DNA of 64,000 nt from Bacillus cabrialesii (GCF_004124315.2 NZ_CP096889.1:184001-248000); one strand, 5' to 3'; positions 20,095 to 29,275 are shown, counted from the stretch's first letter. Made by a program: numbers and translations. The notes: generated by a model not told the origin, from the letters alone.

Positions 20095-20583
20095 TCAAGA
20101 CGATAAGAAATAATGAAGAATTAGCTGTTCTCCAAGCGGGCCGATTCTTCGCCGTCCTTTATCAAGGAACCCGCTTTTCATATAAAGGTGTTTTGCGCGT
20201 GTGTTCAGATGATTGACAGCCAAGATCATTTCATCGCACCATGGAAAATAACCGCTCACAAAAGCGGGAAGCTTAAGCATAGCCTTTTTTGCATAGCCTT
20301 TTCCTTGATGCACAGCGTTTAAAGACAGGGAACTGAGCAGTAAAGCAAATGGATTGTTAGAATAGGGCGCAAGCGTTTCTTTTGATGTATGTAAAATGAA
20401 AAAACCGACTGGCAGATCGTCTTTTAAGATGACAACCGGATATCGGTCCTGCATGCCCAGAGCCTGAGACAGCACCTCATTGGGGAGAGAGGTAAAGCGT
20501 TTGTCATCATTGTTTAGCGTGAATGATTGAAGCTCAGGCAAGTGTTCAGGCTTATAGAAGGATAAAGAAATGTCTAGAGTCAT
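20095..20583 (-). CDS. ybbJ: YbbJ, GNAT acetyltransferase
   Basis: A 162-residue GNAT-fold protein. The acetyl-CoA-binding motif A is visible as LNAVHQGKGYAKKAMLKL (about 92-109), followed by VNHLNTRAKHLYMKSGF, the beta-bulge/helix of motif B. The substrate is unknown. It lies 12 bp after ybbK and is probably co-transcribed with it. Confidence 0.88.
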   Translation of the reverse strand: MTLDISLSFYKPEHLPELQSFTLNNDDKRFTSLPNEVLSQALGMQDRYPVVILKDDLPVGFFILHTSKETLAPYSNNPFALLLSSLSLNAVHQGKGYAKKAMLKLPAFVSGYFPWCDEMILAVNHLNTRAKHLYMKSGFLDKGRRRIGPLGEQLILHYFLSS

Positions 20584-20595
20584 GTGGCGGCCTCC

Positions 20596-21051
20596 TTACA
20601 ATATGTCGTCTAGCTGATTTTCTGAAATGACGCGGTAGCCTGCTTGTTTTAACAATGCGGCGGTTACCCCGTTGCCGGTGATTTTTCTGCCGGAGAATGT
20701 GCCGTTATAAATAAAACCGCTTCCGCACGATGGACTGTTTTCTTTTAAGATGACGGCTGAGGCATTGATTTCTTTTGCGTAAGCTAATGTTTTCAAGGCG
20801 CCTTTCATATATAAATCTGTTACATCTTCTCCTGAAGCTGTCACGATTTTTGCGGTGCCATTGAGAACATCCTCGCCGGTGCCTCCGATGATTTCTGCAG
20901 GTTCACGGGGAGTTGAGAAGCCGCCGAGAAGCTCAGGGCAAACCATGACGGCTTTATTTTCATCGACGAGTTTTCTGATATTCTCTGACGCTGCGTGAGA
21001 GCCGTTGTATCTGCATTCGATGCCTCCAAGGCAAGAACTGACAAGAATCAT
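20596..21051 (-). CDS. ybbK: YbbK, DUF523 protein
   Basis: A 151-residue DUF523 protein. Conserved cysteines occur in SSCLGGIECRYNG, VCPELLGG and ENSPSCGSGFIYNG, a pattern that suggests metal or Fe-S binding. The biochemical function is not established. It is the first gene of a two-gene unit with ybbJ. Confidence 0.88.
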   Translation of the reverse strand: MILVSSCLGGIECRYNGSHAASENIRKLVDENKAVMVCPELLGGFSTPREPAEIIGGTGEDVLNGTAKIVTASGEDVTDLYMKGALKTLAYAKEINASAVILKENSPSCGSGFIYNGTFSGRKITGNGVTAALLKQAGYRVISENQLDDIL

Positions 21052-21231
21052 ATTTGTTTCTCCTCTCTTGCTTCGCTTGTCTCTATCATAAAATAAATGA
21101 CTAATGTTGGGAGGCTTTTTCAGTTAAAAAAGGAGTTAAAAAGTTTGAAAATAAAAAATTTAATTTTTCTCTTTACAAACAGGGGGCAACCTGTATATAA
21201 TTACTTTTGTCAGCTCGACGAGAACAAAAAC

Positions 21232-21306
21232 GGCCCGTTGGTCAAGCGGTTAAGACACCGCCCTTTCACGGCGGTAACACGGGTTCGAATCCCGTACGGG
21301 TCACCA
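21232..21306 (+). tRNA. tRNA-Glu (TTC)
   Basis: A 75-nt cloverleaf. The acceptor stem GGCCCGT/ACGGGTC, anticodon TTC in CCTTTCACGG, T-loop GGTTCGAATCC and encoded CCA are all present. First of a five-tRNA cluster. Confidence 0.95.
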
Positions 21307-21309
21307 TTT

Positions 21310-21385
21310 GGAGGATTAGCTCAGCTGGGAGAGCATCTGCCTTACAAGCAGAGGGTCGGCGGTTCGAGCCCGTCATCCTCCACCA
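21310..21385 (+). tRNA. tRNA-Val (TAC)
   Basis: A 76-nt cloverleaf: GGAGGAT/ATCCTCC acceptor, anticodon TAC in CCTTACAAGC, GGTTCGAGCC T-arm, encoded CCA. Confidence 0.95.
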
Positions 21386-21389
21386 TCTT

Positions 21390-21462
<73 letters not shown>

Positions 21463-21484
21463 CTGTTTTTCTTAATATGAATAT

Positions 21485-21569
21485 GGAGGGGTAGCGAAGT
21501 GGCTAAACGCGGCGGACTGTAAATCCGCTCCCTCAGGGTTCGGCAGTTCGAATCTGCCCCCCTCCACCA
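21485..21569 (+). tRNA. tRNA-Tyr (GTA)
   Basis: An 85-nt class II tRNA with a long variable arm (CTCCCTCAGGGTTCGGC region). Acceptor GGAGGGG/CCCCTCC, anticodon GTA in ACTGTAAATC, encoded CCA. Confidence 0.95.
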
Positions 21570-21573
21570 TTGT

Positions 21574-21645
21574 TGGGCTATAGCCAAGCGGTAAGGCAAC
21601 GGACTTTGACTCCGTCATGCGTTGGTTCGAATCCAGCTAGCCCAG
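21574..21645 (+). tRNA. tRNA-Gln (TTG), no encoded CCA
   Basis: A 72-nt cloverleaf: TGGGCTA/TAGCCCA acceptor, anticodon TTG in ACTTTGACTC, GGTTCGAATCC T-arm. It ends at discriminator G followed by TCA rather than CCA. Confidence 0.95.
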
Positions 21646-21650
21646 TCACA

Positions 21651-21680
21651 GACACCTTTGACCAAAAGGTGTCTTTTTTC
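21651..21680 (+). terminator. tRNA cluster terminator
   Basis: GACACCTTT / AAAGGTGTC stem with a five-base loop and a T-run, five bases after tRNA-Gln. Confidence 0.9.
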
Positions 21681-21813
21681 TTTTTTTAAAAATCATTCCA
21701 ACTTCTAACTATTCAGTCTGTATAATAATTTTAAAAATATGTTAAGGTAGTTTATTCACGAATTACCATCTACACCCTGCCAAAAATTTGTTAAACTTAT
21801 TTTATAAAAAAGT

Positions 21814-21839
21814 TGAAACCTTTTGAAACGAAGCTCGTA
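21814..21839 (+). promoter_or_regulatory. sigma-W autoregulatory promoter
   Basis: TGAAAC, 16 bases, CGTA matches the sigma-W consensus exactly. It lies 37-62 bases upstream of sigW, consistent with the known autoregulation. Confidence 0.93.
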
Positions 21840-21875
21840 TACATACAGACCGGTGAAGGCAGAGGTTAGATAAAT

Positions 21876-22439
21876 ATGGAAATGATGATTAAAAAGAGAA
21901 TTAAGCAAGTCAAAAAAGGCGACCAAAATGCATTTGCGGACATCGTAGATATATACAAGGATAAAATTTATCAGCTTTGCTACCGTATGCTTGGCAATGT
22001 GCATGAGGCGGAGGATATTGCACAGGAGGCTTTCATCAGAGCGTACGTTAATATCGACAGTTTTGATATTAACCGGAAATTTTCAACTTGGCTTTACCGA
22101 ATTGCCACCAATTTGACCATTGACCGCATTCGCAAAAAGAAGCCGGATTATTACCTCGATGCAGAGGTGGCTGGTACGGAAGGCTTGACCATGTATTCAC
22201 AAATCGCCGCAGATGGGGTTTTGCCTGAAGATGCAGTTGTGTCGCTGGAGCTCTCTAACACGATTCAGCAGAAAATTTTAAAGCTTCCTGACAAATACAG
22301 AACAGTCATCGTATTAAAGTATATTGACGAACTCTCATTAATTGAAATCGGCGAGATTCTGAACATTCCTGTGGGGACTGTAAAAACGCGGATTCACAGA
22401 GGCAGAGAGGCTCTCAGAAAACAATTAAGGGATCTTTAA
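21876..22439 (+). CDS. sigW: ECF sigma factor SigW
   Basis: A 187-residue ECF sigma factor. Region 2 (about 25-95) has YKDKIYQLCYRMLGNVHEAEDIAQEAFIRAY. Region 4 (about 130-185) ends with the HTH LSLIEIGEILNIPVGTVKTR. It directs the envelope-stress and antimicrobial-resistance regulon and its own operon. It sits 13 bp upstream of its anti-sigma factor gene. Confidence 0.97.
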   Translation: MEMMIKKRIKQVKKGDQNAFADIVDIYKDKIYQLCYRMLGNVHEAEDIAQEAFIRAYVNIDSFDINRKFSTWLYRIATNLTIDRIRKKKPDYYLDAEVAGTEGLTMYSQIAADGVLPEDAVVSLELSNTIQQKILKLPDKYRTVIVLKYIDELSLIEIGEILNIPVGTVKTRIHRGREALRKQLRDL

Positions 22440-22452
22440 GTGGGGTGATGAA

Positions 22453-23079
22453 ATGAGCTGTCCTGAACAAATTGTGCAGCTTATGCATATGCATCTTGAT
22501 GGAGATATCCTTCCAAAAGATGAACACGTATTAAAGGAACATCTTGAGACATGCGAGAAATGCAGAAAGCATTTTTATGAGATGGAAAAATCCATAGCGC
22601 TCGTCCGGAGCACATCGCATGTTGAAGCCCCCGCGAATTTTACCGCTAACGTCATGGCAAAATTGCCTAAGGAGAAGAAAAGAGCTTCTGTGAAAAGATG
22701 GTTCAGATCCCATCCCGTTATCGCAGCTGCTGCGGTATTCATCATTTTGATGGGCGGAGGTTTTTTTAACAGCTGGCATAATGACCACAATTTCAGCGTG
22801 TCCAAGCAGCCGAATCTTGTGGTGCATAACAACACTGTGATCGTGCCTGAAGGTGAGACGGTCAAAGGTGATGTCACTGTCAAAAACGGCAAGCTGATTA
22901 TTAAAGGAAAAATAGACGGAGATGTGACCGTCGTAAATGGCGAAAAGTATATGGCCTCTGCTGGACAAGTCACCGGTCAGATTGAAGAAATCAATCAGTT
23001 GTTCGACTGGACATGGTACAAAATGAAGTCAGCGGGGAAAAGTGTACTGAATGCATTGGATCCAAACGAAAAAGAGTAA
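22453..23079 (+). CDS. rsiW: anti-sigma-W factor RsiW
   Basis: A 208-residue membrane anti-sigma factor. The cytoplasmic N-domain has the zinc-binding HX3CX2C motif (HLETCEKCRKH, about residues 30-40). One membrane helix lies at about 88-105 (VIAAAAVFIILMGGGFF). The extracytoplasmic domain is where stress-triggered site-1 cleavage occurs in the family. It holds SigW inactive until regulated proteolysis. Confidence 0.96.
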   Translation: MSCPEQIVQLMHMHLDGDILPKDEHVLKEHLETCEKCRKHFYEMEKSIALVRSTSHVEAPANFTANVMAKLPKEKKRASVKRWFRSHPVIAAAAVFIILMGGGFFNSWHNDHNFSVSKQPNLVVHNNTVIVPEGETVKGDVTVKNGKLIIKGKIDGDVTVVNGEKYMASAGQVTGQIEEINQLFDWTWYKMKSAGKSVLNALDPNEKE

Positions 23080-23108
23080 AGCGCGCAAGTCGCTTTGCTC
23101 TTTTTTTA
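23072..23108 (+). terminator. sigW-rsiW terminator
   Basis: A 12-bp stem AAGAGTAAAGCG / CGCTTTGCTCTT with one G-T pair and a T-run. It starts inside the rsiW stop region. Confidence 0.85.
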
Positions 23109-23145
23109 CGGGCTGAAAGGGCTGGCACATTTCACTTGCCAAATC

Positions 23146-23160
23146 GAAATGTGGTATAAT
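23146..23160 (+). promoter_or_regulatory. candidate promoter of cdaA operon
   Basis: TATAAT at 23155-23160 is preceded by TGG, an extended -10 (TGnTATAAT). No good -35 lies at 17 bases. It is about 80 bases before cdaA. Confidence 0.5.
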
Positions 23161-23239
23161 GGGCTCGCTATGTAAAGTACATATGCGTAACACGTAAAAC
23201 ACAAAATACGAAATGACTGAATTCTTGGAGGACGAGGAA

Positions 23240-24061
23240 ATGGCTTTTGAGGATATCCCTTTTTTGCAGTACCTCGGCAATGCCGTTGATATTCTCCTTG
23301 TTTGGTATGTGATATATAAATTGATTATGGTGATACGCGGCACGAAAGCGGTTCAGCTGTTAAAAGGAATTGTCGTGATCGTGCTTGTCCGTATGGCCAG
23401 CCAATACTTGGGCCTCAGCACGCTTCAATGGCTGATGGACCAAGCGATAACATGGGGATTTTTAGCAATTATTATTATTTTCCAGCCTGAGCTGAGAAGA
23501 GCGCTTGAACAGCTTGGCCGCGGCCGCTTTTTTTCAAGGAGCGGCACGCCTGTAGAGGAAGCGCAGCAGAAAACGATTGAGGCCATCACAAAAGCGATCA
23601 ATTATATGGCGAAACGACGTATAGGCGCCCTGCTGACCATTGAGCGGGATACCGGAATGGGGGATTATATTGAGACCGGCATACCATTGAACGCCAAAGT
23701 CAGCTCTGAGCTGCTGATCAATATTTTTATTCCGAACACCCCGCTTCATGACGGCGCGGTGATTATGAAGAATAATGAAATTGCCGCTGCCGCATGTTAT
23801 TTGCCGCTTTCTGAAAGCCCGTTTATTTCAAAAGAACTGGGTACGCGGCACAGGGCGGCTGTCGGCATCAGTGAAGTAACAGACAGTTTGACGATTATTG
23901 TGTCTGAAGAGACCGGCGGCGTCAGTGTGGCGAAGAACGGCGACCTTCACAGAGAGCTGACAGAAGAAGCACTGAAAGAAATGCTTGAAGCCGAGTTTAA
24001 GAAAAACACCAGAGACACTTCTTCTAACCGCTGGTATTGGAGGGGCAAGAAAAATGGATAA
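23240..24061 (+). CDS. cdaA: diadenylate cyclase CdaA
   Basis: A 273-residue membrane diadenylate cyclase making c-di-AMP. Three N-terminal membrane helices cover about residues 10-80. The DAC domain follows, with catalytic motifs LHDGAVI (about 170) and GTRHRAAVG (about 200). The open frame begins at 23213, but GGAGG before the ATG at 23240 and the usual length favour that start. The 3' end overlaps cdaR by 8 bp. The linked CdaR and GlmM are known regulators of CdaA in Firmicutes. Confidence 0.96.
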   Translation: MAFEDIPFLQYLGNAVDILLVWYVIYKLIMVIRGTKAVQLLKGIVVIVLVRMASQYLGLSTLQWLMDQAITWGFLAIIIIFQPELRRALEQLGRGRFFSRSGTPVEEAQQKTIEAITKAINYMAKRRIGALLTIERDTGMGDYIETGIPLNAKVSSELLINIFIPNTPLHDGAVIMKNNEIAAAACYLPLSESPFISKELGTRHRAAVGISEVTDSLTIIVSEETGGVSVAKNGDLHRELTEEALKEMLEAEFKKNTRDTSSNRWYWRGKKNG

Positions 24062-25508
24062 ATTCTTAAACAACCGCTGGGCTGTGAAAATTATCGCTCT
24101 GCTTTTCGCGCTCTTGCTTTATGTGGCGGTTAACAGCAATCAAGCACCGACTCCGAAAAAACCGGGTGAATCTTTCTTTCCGACATCAACGACTGATGAA
24201 GCAACACTGACCGATATTCCGGTCAAAGCGTATTATGATGATGAAAATTACGTCGTAACAGGTGTGCCGCAAACGGTTAATGTCACGATAAAGGGTTCGA
24301 CAAGCGCCGTAAAAAAGGCAAGGCAGACCAAGAACTTTGAAATATATGCCGACATGGAGAATTTGAAAACCGGCACACATAAGGTCGAGCTTAAGGCCAA
24401 AAACGTGTCGGATGGGCTGACAATCTCAATCAATCCGTCTGTTACGACAGTGACCATTCAAGAACGGACGACCAAAAGCTTTCCCGTAGAAGTGGAGTAT
24501 TATAATAAAAGCAAGATGAAAAAAGGCTATTCTCCGGAGCAGCCGATTGTCAGTCCGAAACAAGTGCAGATTACCGGATCTAAAAATGTGATCGATAATA
24601 TTTCTCTTGTGAAAGCTTCAGTGAATTTGGAAAACGCAGATGAAACGATTGAAAAGGAAGCGAAAGTGACTGTCTATGATAAGGATGGAAACGCGCTTCC
24701 TGTTGATGTAGAGCCCTCGGTCATCAAGATTACCGTTCCGGTGACGAGTCCGAGTAAAAAAGTACCCTTTAAGATTGAACGGACAGGAAGCCTCCCTGAC
24801 GGTGTCAGCATAGCGAATATTGAATCCAGCCCCAGTGAGGTAACGGTTTACGGCTCGCAGGATGTGTTGGATTCTCTTGAATTTATTGACGGCGTCAGCT
24901 TAGATTTAAGCAAAATCAACAAGGATTCCGATATCGAGGCAGATATTCCGCTGCCTGACGGCGTCAAAAAAATCTCGCCGTCAAAGGTGACATTGCATAT
25001 AGAAGTTGATAGTGAAGCGGATCAGAAGTTTGAGAATGTCTCTATAAAGACTGTAGGGCTGAGCAGCTCACAAAACATTGAATTTCTTGATCCTGAGTCA
25101 CAGGCTATAGATGTGACGGCTAAAGGCTCACCCGCCAATATAAAAAAACTGAAGAAATCAGATATAGAATTGTATGTGAATGTTTCAGATTTAGAGGACG
25201 GGGAGCATAGCGTAAAGCTTGAAGTGAACGGGCCGCAGAATGTAACCTGGTCCTTGGGGCAGAAAAACGCCAAGATCAAGCTGACGTCCCAAAAAAGCAA
25301 TACATCAACGAATGATAAGAGCAGCAATACATCAGGGAAACAGGATGACACAGATAAACAAACGAATGATCAAGATAACAAGCAGCAAGAAGATACAACG
25401 GACACTGATAAAAACAGCAATGATCAAAAACAAGACGAAAATAAAGATCAAAACCAAGATCAGGATGAGGACGAATCCACTGCGGATTCACAATCCTCAT
25501 CAGAATAA
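24054..25508 (+). CDS. cdaR: CdaR, YbbR-domain regulator of CdaA
   Basis: A protein of about 484 residues. One N-terminal membrane anchor (about 8-27, VKIIALLFALLLYVAVN) is followed by four extracellular YbbR repeats of about 80-90 residues. A disordered C-tail rich in Asp, Gln, Asn, Lys and Ser follows from about residue 415. The in-frame ATG at 24054 starts the real protein; upstream codons overlap cdaA. It modulates CdaA activity. Tail low complexity makes its length prone to vary between strains. Confidence 0.95.
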   Translation: MDKFLNNRWAVKIIALLFALLLYVAVNSNQAPTPKKPGESFFPTSTTDEATLTDIPVKAYYDDENYVVTGVPQTVNVTIKGSTSAVKKARQTKNFEIYADMENLKTGTHKVELKAKNVSDGLTISINPSVTTVTIQERTTKSFPVEVEYYNKSKMKKGYSPEQPIVSPKQVQITGSKNVIDNISLVKASVNLENADETIEKEAKVTVYDKDGNALPVDVEPSVIKITVPVTSPSKKVPFKIERTGSLPDGVSIANIESSPSEVTVYGSQDVLDSLEFIDGVSLDLSKINKDSDIEADIPLPDGVKKISPSKVTLHIEVDSEADQKFENVSIKTVGLSSSQNIEFLDPESQAIDVTAKGSPANIKKLKKSDIELYVNVSDLEDGEHSVKLEVNGPQNVTWSLGQKNAKIKLTSQKSNTSTNDKSSNTSGKQDDTDKQTNDQDNKQQEDTTDTDKNSNDQKQDENKDQNQDQDEDESTADSQSSSE

Positions 25509-25526
25509 AAAAGGAGCGATTATAAA

Positions 25527-26873
25527 ATGGGCAAGTATTTTGGAACAGACGGTGTAAGAGGTGTCGCCAATAGTGAGCTTACACCTGAGCTGGCCTTTAA
25601 AGTCGGACGTTTCGGCGGGTATGTGCTGACAAAAGACAAACAACGTCCAAAAGTGCTGATAGGCCGCGATACACGGATCTCCGGCCATATGCTGGAGGGA
25701 GCCCTTGTCGCCGGACTTTTATCCATTGGCGCAGAAGTCATGCGTCTGGGTGTCATTTCTACACCTGGTGTCTCTTATTTAACAAAGGCAATGGATGCAG
25801 AGGCAGGCGTCATGATTTCTGCTTCTCATAACCCAGTGCAGGATAACGGCATCAAGTTTTTCGGGGGAGACGGATTTAAGCTATCTGATGAACAGGAAGC
25901 TGAAATTGAGCGCCTGATGGACGAACCGGAGGATAAGCTGCCAAGACCGGTCGGAGCCGATCTCGGGCTTGTAAACGACTATTTTGAAGGCGGACAAAAA
26001 TATTTGCAGTTCTTAAAGCAGACTGCTGATGAAGATTTCACGGGCATTCATGTGGCGTTGGACTGCGCGCATGGCGCGACATCGTCCTTGGCGACACACC
26101 TGTTTGCTGATTTAGATGCAGATGTTTCAACAATGGGAACTTCCCCGAACGGATTAAACATTAATGACGGCGTCGGATCGACTCATCCGGAAGCGCTCAG
26201 CGCGTTTGTCAAAGAGAAAAACGCTGATCTCGGGCTTGCGTTCGACGGTGACGGCGACCGCCTGATTGCTGTTGATGAAAAAGGAAATATTGTTGATGGC
26301 GACCAAATCATGTACATATGCTCAAAACACTTGAAAACAGAGGGCCGTTTGAAGGATGATACAGTGGTTTCAACCGTGATGAGCAACCTCGGTTTCTATA
26401 AGGCGCTCGAAAAAGAAGGCATCAAAAGCGTACAGACGGCTGTCGGCGATCGCTACGTAGTAGAAGCGATGAAAAAAGATGGCTACAATGTCGGCGGAGA
26501 GCAGTCAGGACATCTGATTTTCCTTGACTACAACACGACAGGGGATGGATTATTATCCGCTATTATGCTGATGAACACATTGAAAGCGACAGGCAAGCCG
26601 CTGTCAGAACTCGCGGCTGAAATGCAGAAGTTCCCGCAGCTGTTAGTCAATGTGAGAGTAACTGATAAATATAAAGTCGAAGAAAATGAAAAAGTAAAAG
26701 CTGTTATTTCTGAAGTTGAAAAAGAAATGAACGGCGACGGCCGCATTTTGGTGCGTCCTTCAGGCACTGAACCGCTAGTCCGTGTTATGGCTGAAGCGAA
26801 GACGAAAGAACTCTGCGATGAGTATGTCAATCGCATTGTTGAAGTCGTCCGGTCAGAAATGGGATTGGAGTAA
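25527..26873 (+). CDS. glmM: phosphoglucosamine mutase GlmM
   Basis: A 448-residue alpha-D-phosphohexomutase converting GlcN-6-P to GlcN-1-P on the way to UDP-GlcNAc. The phosphoserine loop ISASHNP lies near residue 100, the metal loop DGDGDR near 241-246, the sugar-specificity loop GGEQSGH near 323-329 and the phosphate-binding RPSGTEP near 410. It lies 18 bp after cdaR in the cdaA-cdaR-glmM unit, joining c-di-AMP signalling and cell-wall precursor synthesis. Confidence 0.97.
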   Translation: MGKYFGTDGVRGVANSELTPELAFKVGRFGGYVLTKDKQRPKVLIGRDTRISGHMLEGALVAGLLSIGAEVMRLGVISTPGVSYLTKAMDAEAGVMISASHNPVQDNGIKFFGGDGFKLSDEQEAEIERLMDEPEDKLPRPVGADLGLVNDYFEGGQKYLQFLKQTADEDFTGIHVALDCAHGATSSLATHLFADLDADVSTMGTSPNGLNINDGVGSTHPEALSAFVKEKNADLGLAFDGDGDRLIAVDEKGNIVDGDQIMYICSKHLKTEGRLKDDTVVSTVMSNLGFYKALEKEGIKSVQTAVGDRYVVEAMKKDGYNVGGEQSGHLIFLDYNTTGDGLLSAIMLMNTLKATGKPLSELAAEMQKFPQLLVNVRVTDKYKVEENEKVKAVISEVEKEMNGDGRILVRPSGTEPLVRVMAEAKTKELCDEYVNRIVEVVRSEMGLE

Positions 26874-26894
26874 CGAAGTCTATCATCAGAGAGC

Positions 26895-27005
26895 GAACAA
26901 GACAAGCGAGACTTACATATGATAATTGTGAGACATACGGCAAAGTTGTTTAAAAAACAATTGACCGTTCATGGCACATGCTGTAAAATCAAGCTTGTCT
27001 TGTTC
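26895..27005 (+). repeat. 13-bp inverted repeat bracketing the glmS promoter
   Basis: GAACAAGACAAGC at 26895-26907 and its exact reverse complement at 26993-27005 lie 85 bases apart, on either side of the promoter. The right arm is followed by TTATTTTCT. Transcripts reading through from glmM would contain both arms; those starting at the glmS promoter only part of the right one. Confidence 0.75.
26961..26989 (+). promoter_or_regulatory. sigma-A promoter of glmS
   Basis: TTGACC, 17 bases, TAAAAT. Predicted transcription starts near 26996, about 60 bases before the ribozyme cleavage site. Confidence 0.7.
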
Positions 27006-27045
27006 TTATTTTCTCTGGGAAGAAAAGACGGGATTATTGCGTCAC

Positions 27046-27225
27046 CTATAATTATAGCGCCCGAACTAAGCGCCCGGAAAAAGGCTTAGTTGACGAGGAT
27101 GGAGGTTATCGAATTTTCGGCGGATGCCTCCCGGCTGAGTGTGCAGATCACAGCCGTAAGGATTTCTTCAAACCAAGGGGGTGACTCCTTGAACAAAGAG
27201 AAATCACATGATCTTCCAAAAACAT
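27046..27225 (+). ncRNA. glmS ribozyme-riboswitch
   Basis: The leader matches the Bacillus glmS ribozyme: the self-cleavage site between A27056 and G27057 in TATAGCGCC, then the GlcN6P-binding core (GGCGGATGCCTCCCGGC region) and the P3/P4 pairings through AAGGGGGTGACTCCTTG. GlcN6P is the cofactor for cleavage, which destabilises the glmS mRNA. The apparent ORF across it is a shadow. The outer boundaries are approximate. Confidence 0.95.
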
Positions 27226-27302
27226 GTAGGAGGGGACGATTGAAAGTCCCCTTGAAATTTGACTTTCTTCGTCTCCTTTTACAATCTTAGGAGGAAGAAA
27301 AT

Positions 27303-29105
27303 ATGTGTGGAATCGTAGGTTATATCGGTCATCTTGATGCGAAGGAAATTTTGCTGAAAGGGTTAGAAAAGCTTGAGTACCGCGGATATGACTCTGCTGG
27401 TATCGCTGTTGCCAACGAGCAGGGGATTCATGTGTTCAAAGAAAAAGGACGCATTGCGGATCTTCGTGAAGTTGTGGATGCCAATGTAGAAGCGAAAGCC
27501 GGAATTGGCCATACTCGCTGGGCAACACATGGCGAACCAAGCTATCTAAACGCTCACCCGCATCAAAGCGCACTTGGCCGCTTTACACTTGTTCATAACG
27601 GCGTGATCGAGAACTATGTTCAGCTGAAACAAGAGTATTTACAAGATGTAGAGCTCAAAAGTGACACCGATACAGAAGTAGTTGTTCAAGTAATCGAGCA
27701 ATTTGTCAACGGAGGTCTTGATACAGAAGAAGCGTTCCGCAAAACACTTACACTGTTAAAAGGCTCTTATGCAATTGCTTTATTCGACAACGATAACAGA
27801 GAAACGATTTTTGTAGCGAAAAACAAAAGCCCTCTATTAGTCGGTCTTGGAGATACATTCAACGTTGTAGCATCTGATGCGATGGCGATGCTTCAAGTAA
27901 CCAACGAATACGTAGAGCTGATGGATAAAGAAATGGTCATCGTCACTGATGATCAAGTTGTCATCAAAAACCTTGATGGTGACGTCATTTCACGTGCGTC
28001 TTATATCGCTGAGCTGGATGCCAGTGATATCGAAAAAGGCACGTACCCTCACTACATGTTGAAAGAAACGGATGAGCAGCCTGTTGTTATGCGCAAAATC
28101 ATCCAAACATATCAAGATGAAAACGGCAAACTGTCTGTACCTGGCGATATCGCTGCCGCTGTAGCGGAAGCGGACCGCATCTATATCATTGGCTGCGGAA
28201 CAAGCTACCATGCAGGACTTGTCGGTAAACAATATATTGAAATGTGGGCAAACGTGCCGGTTGAAGTACATGTAGCGAGTGAATTCTCTTACAACATGCC
28301 GCTTCTGTCTAAGAAACCGCTCTTCATTTTCCTTTCTCAAAGCGGAGAAACAGCAGACAGCCGCGCGGTTCTTGTTCAAGTGAAAGCGCTCGGACATAAA
28401 GCCCTGACAATCACAAACGTACCGGGATCAACGCTTTCTCGTGAAGCTGATTACACGTTGCTGCTTCATGCGGGTCCTGAAATCGCTGTTGCGTCAACGA
28501 AAGCATACACTGCGCAAATTGCTGTTCTTGCGGTTCTCGCATCTGTAGCTGCTGACAAAAACGGCATTGATATCGGATTTGACCTCGTCAAAGAACTCGG
28601 TATCGCTGCGAACGCAATGGAAGCCCTTTGCGACCAGAAAGACGAAATGGAAATGATCGCCCGTGAATACTTGACTGTATCCAGAAACGCTTTCTTCATC
28701 GGACGCGGCCTTGACTACTTCGTATGTGTCGAAGGCGCACTGAAGCTGAAAGAGATTTCTTACATCCAGGCAGAAGGCTTTGCCGGAGGAGAACTGAAGC
28801 ACGGCACAATTGCCTTGATCGAACAAGGTACACCAGTATTCGCACTGGCCACACAAGAGCACGTAAACCTAAGCATCCGCGGAAACGTCAAAGAAGTTGC
28901 CGCTCGCGGAGCAAACACATGCATTATCTCACTGAAAGGCTTAGACGATGCGGATGACAGATTCGTACTGCCGGAAGTAAACCCAGCGCTTGCTCCGTTG
29001 GTATCTGTTGTTCCACTGCAGCTGATCGCTTACTATGCTGCGCTGCATCGCGGCTGTGATGTTGATAAACCTCGTAACCTTGCGAAGAGTGTTACTGTGG
29101 AATAA
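27303..29105 (+). CDS. glmS: glucosamine-6-phosphate synthase GlmS
   Basis: A 600-residue glutamine:fructose-6-P amidotransferase. After Met removal Cys1 (MCGIVGY) is the nucleophile of the N-terminal glutaminase domain (about 1-240). Two SIS isomerase domains follow, with IIGCGTSYHAG near 300 and LSQSGETADSRA near 348. The C-terminus DKPRNLAKSVTVE is the conserved active-site tail. It makes GlcN-6-P, feeding GlmM and acting on its own ribozyme. Confidence 0.98.
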   Translation: MCGIVGYIGHLDAKEILLKGLEKLEYRGYDSAGIAVANEQGIHVFKEKGRIADLREVVDANVEAKAGIGHTRWATHGEPSYLNAHPHQSALGRFTLVHNGVIENYVQLKQEYLQDVELKSDTDTEVVVQVIEQFVNGGLDTEEAFRKTLTLLKGSYAIALFDNDNRETIFVAKNKSPLLVGLGDTFNVVASDAMAMLQVTNEYVELMDKEMVIVTDDQVVIKNLDGDVISRASYIAELDASDIEKGTYPHYMLKETDEQPVVMRKIIQTYQDENGKLSVPGDIAAAVAEADRIYIIGCGTSYHAGLVGKQYIEMWANVPVEVHVASEFSYNMPLLSKKPLFIFLSQSGETADSRAVLVQVKALGHKALTITNVPGSTLSREADYTLLLHAGPEIAVASTKAYTAQIAVLAVLASVAADKNGIDIGFDLVKELGIAANAMEALCDQKDEMEMIAREYLTVSRNAFFIGRGLDYFVCVEGALKLKEISYIQAEGFAGGELKHGTIALIEQGTPVFALATQEHVNLSIRGNVKEVAARGANTCIISLKGLDDADDRFVLPEVNPALAPLVSVVPLQLIAYYAALHRGCDVDKPRNLAKSVTVE

Positions 29106-29112
29106 ATTGTTT

Positions 29113-29147
29113 AACCCCTTTGGTTGTTTAGCCAAGGGGGTTTTTTT
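29113..29147 (+). terminator. glmS terminator
   Basis: AACCCCTTTGGT / AGCCAAGGGG stem with a T7 run, seven bases after the glmS stop. Confidence 0.9.
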
Positions 29148-29246
29148 GTACCTCCGCAGTTTATAAGTGAAACGGATATTTTTTTTACTATCTCCGTATT
29201 CCAACACCAAAATCTGATTCCCACTGAATTAGAATAGGAGTTTTAG

Positions 29247-29275
29247 TTGACAATGTTTAAAATTTAGCATATCTT
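29247..29275 (+). promoter_or_regulatory. candidate promoter of the dab operon
   Basis: TTGACA, 17 bases, TATCTT. It is the best sigma-A-like site in the 589-base gene-free gap between glmS and dabB. It lies about 420 bases before dabB, so a long leader containing the 29543-29612 hairpin would result. Confidence 0.45.

Noticed and set aside
27232..27251. GGGGAC...GTCCCC hairpin just before glmS as a terminator
   Set aside because: No T-run follows and it lies immediately before the glmS SD; at most a small leader structure.
27090..27290. 66-codon ORF upstream of glmS
   Set aside because: It overlaps the glmS ribozyme core; the open frame follows from structured RNA sequence.
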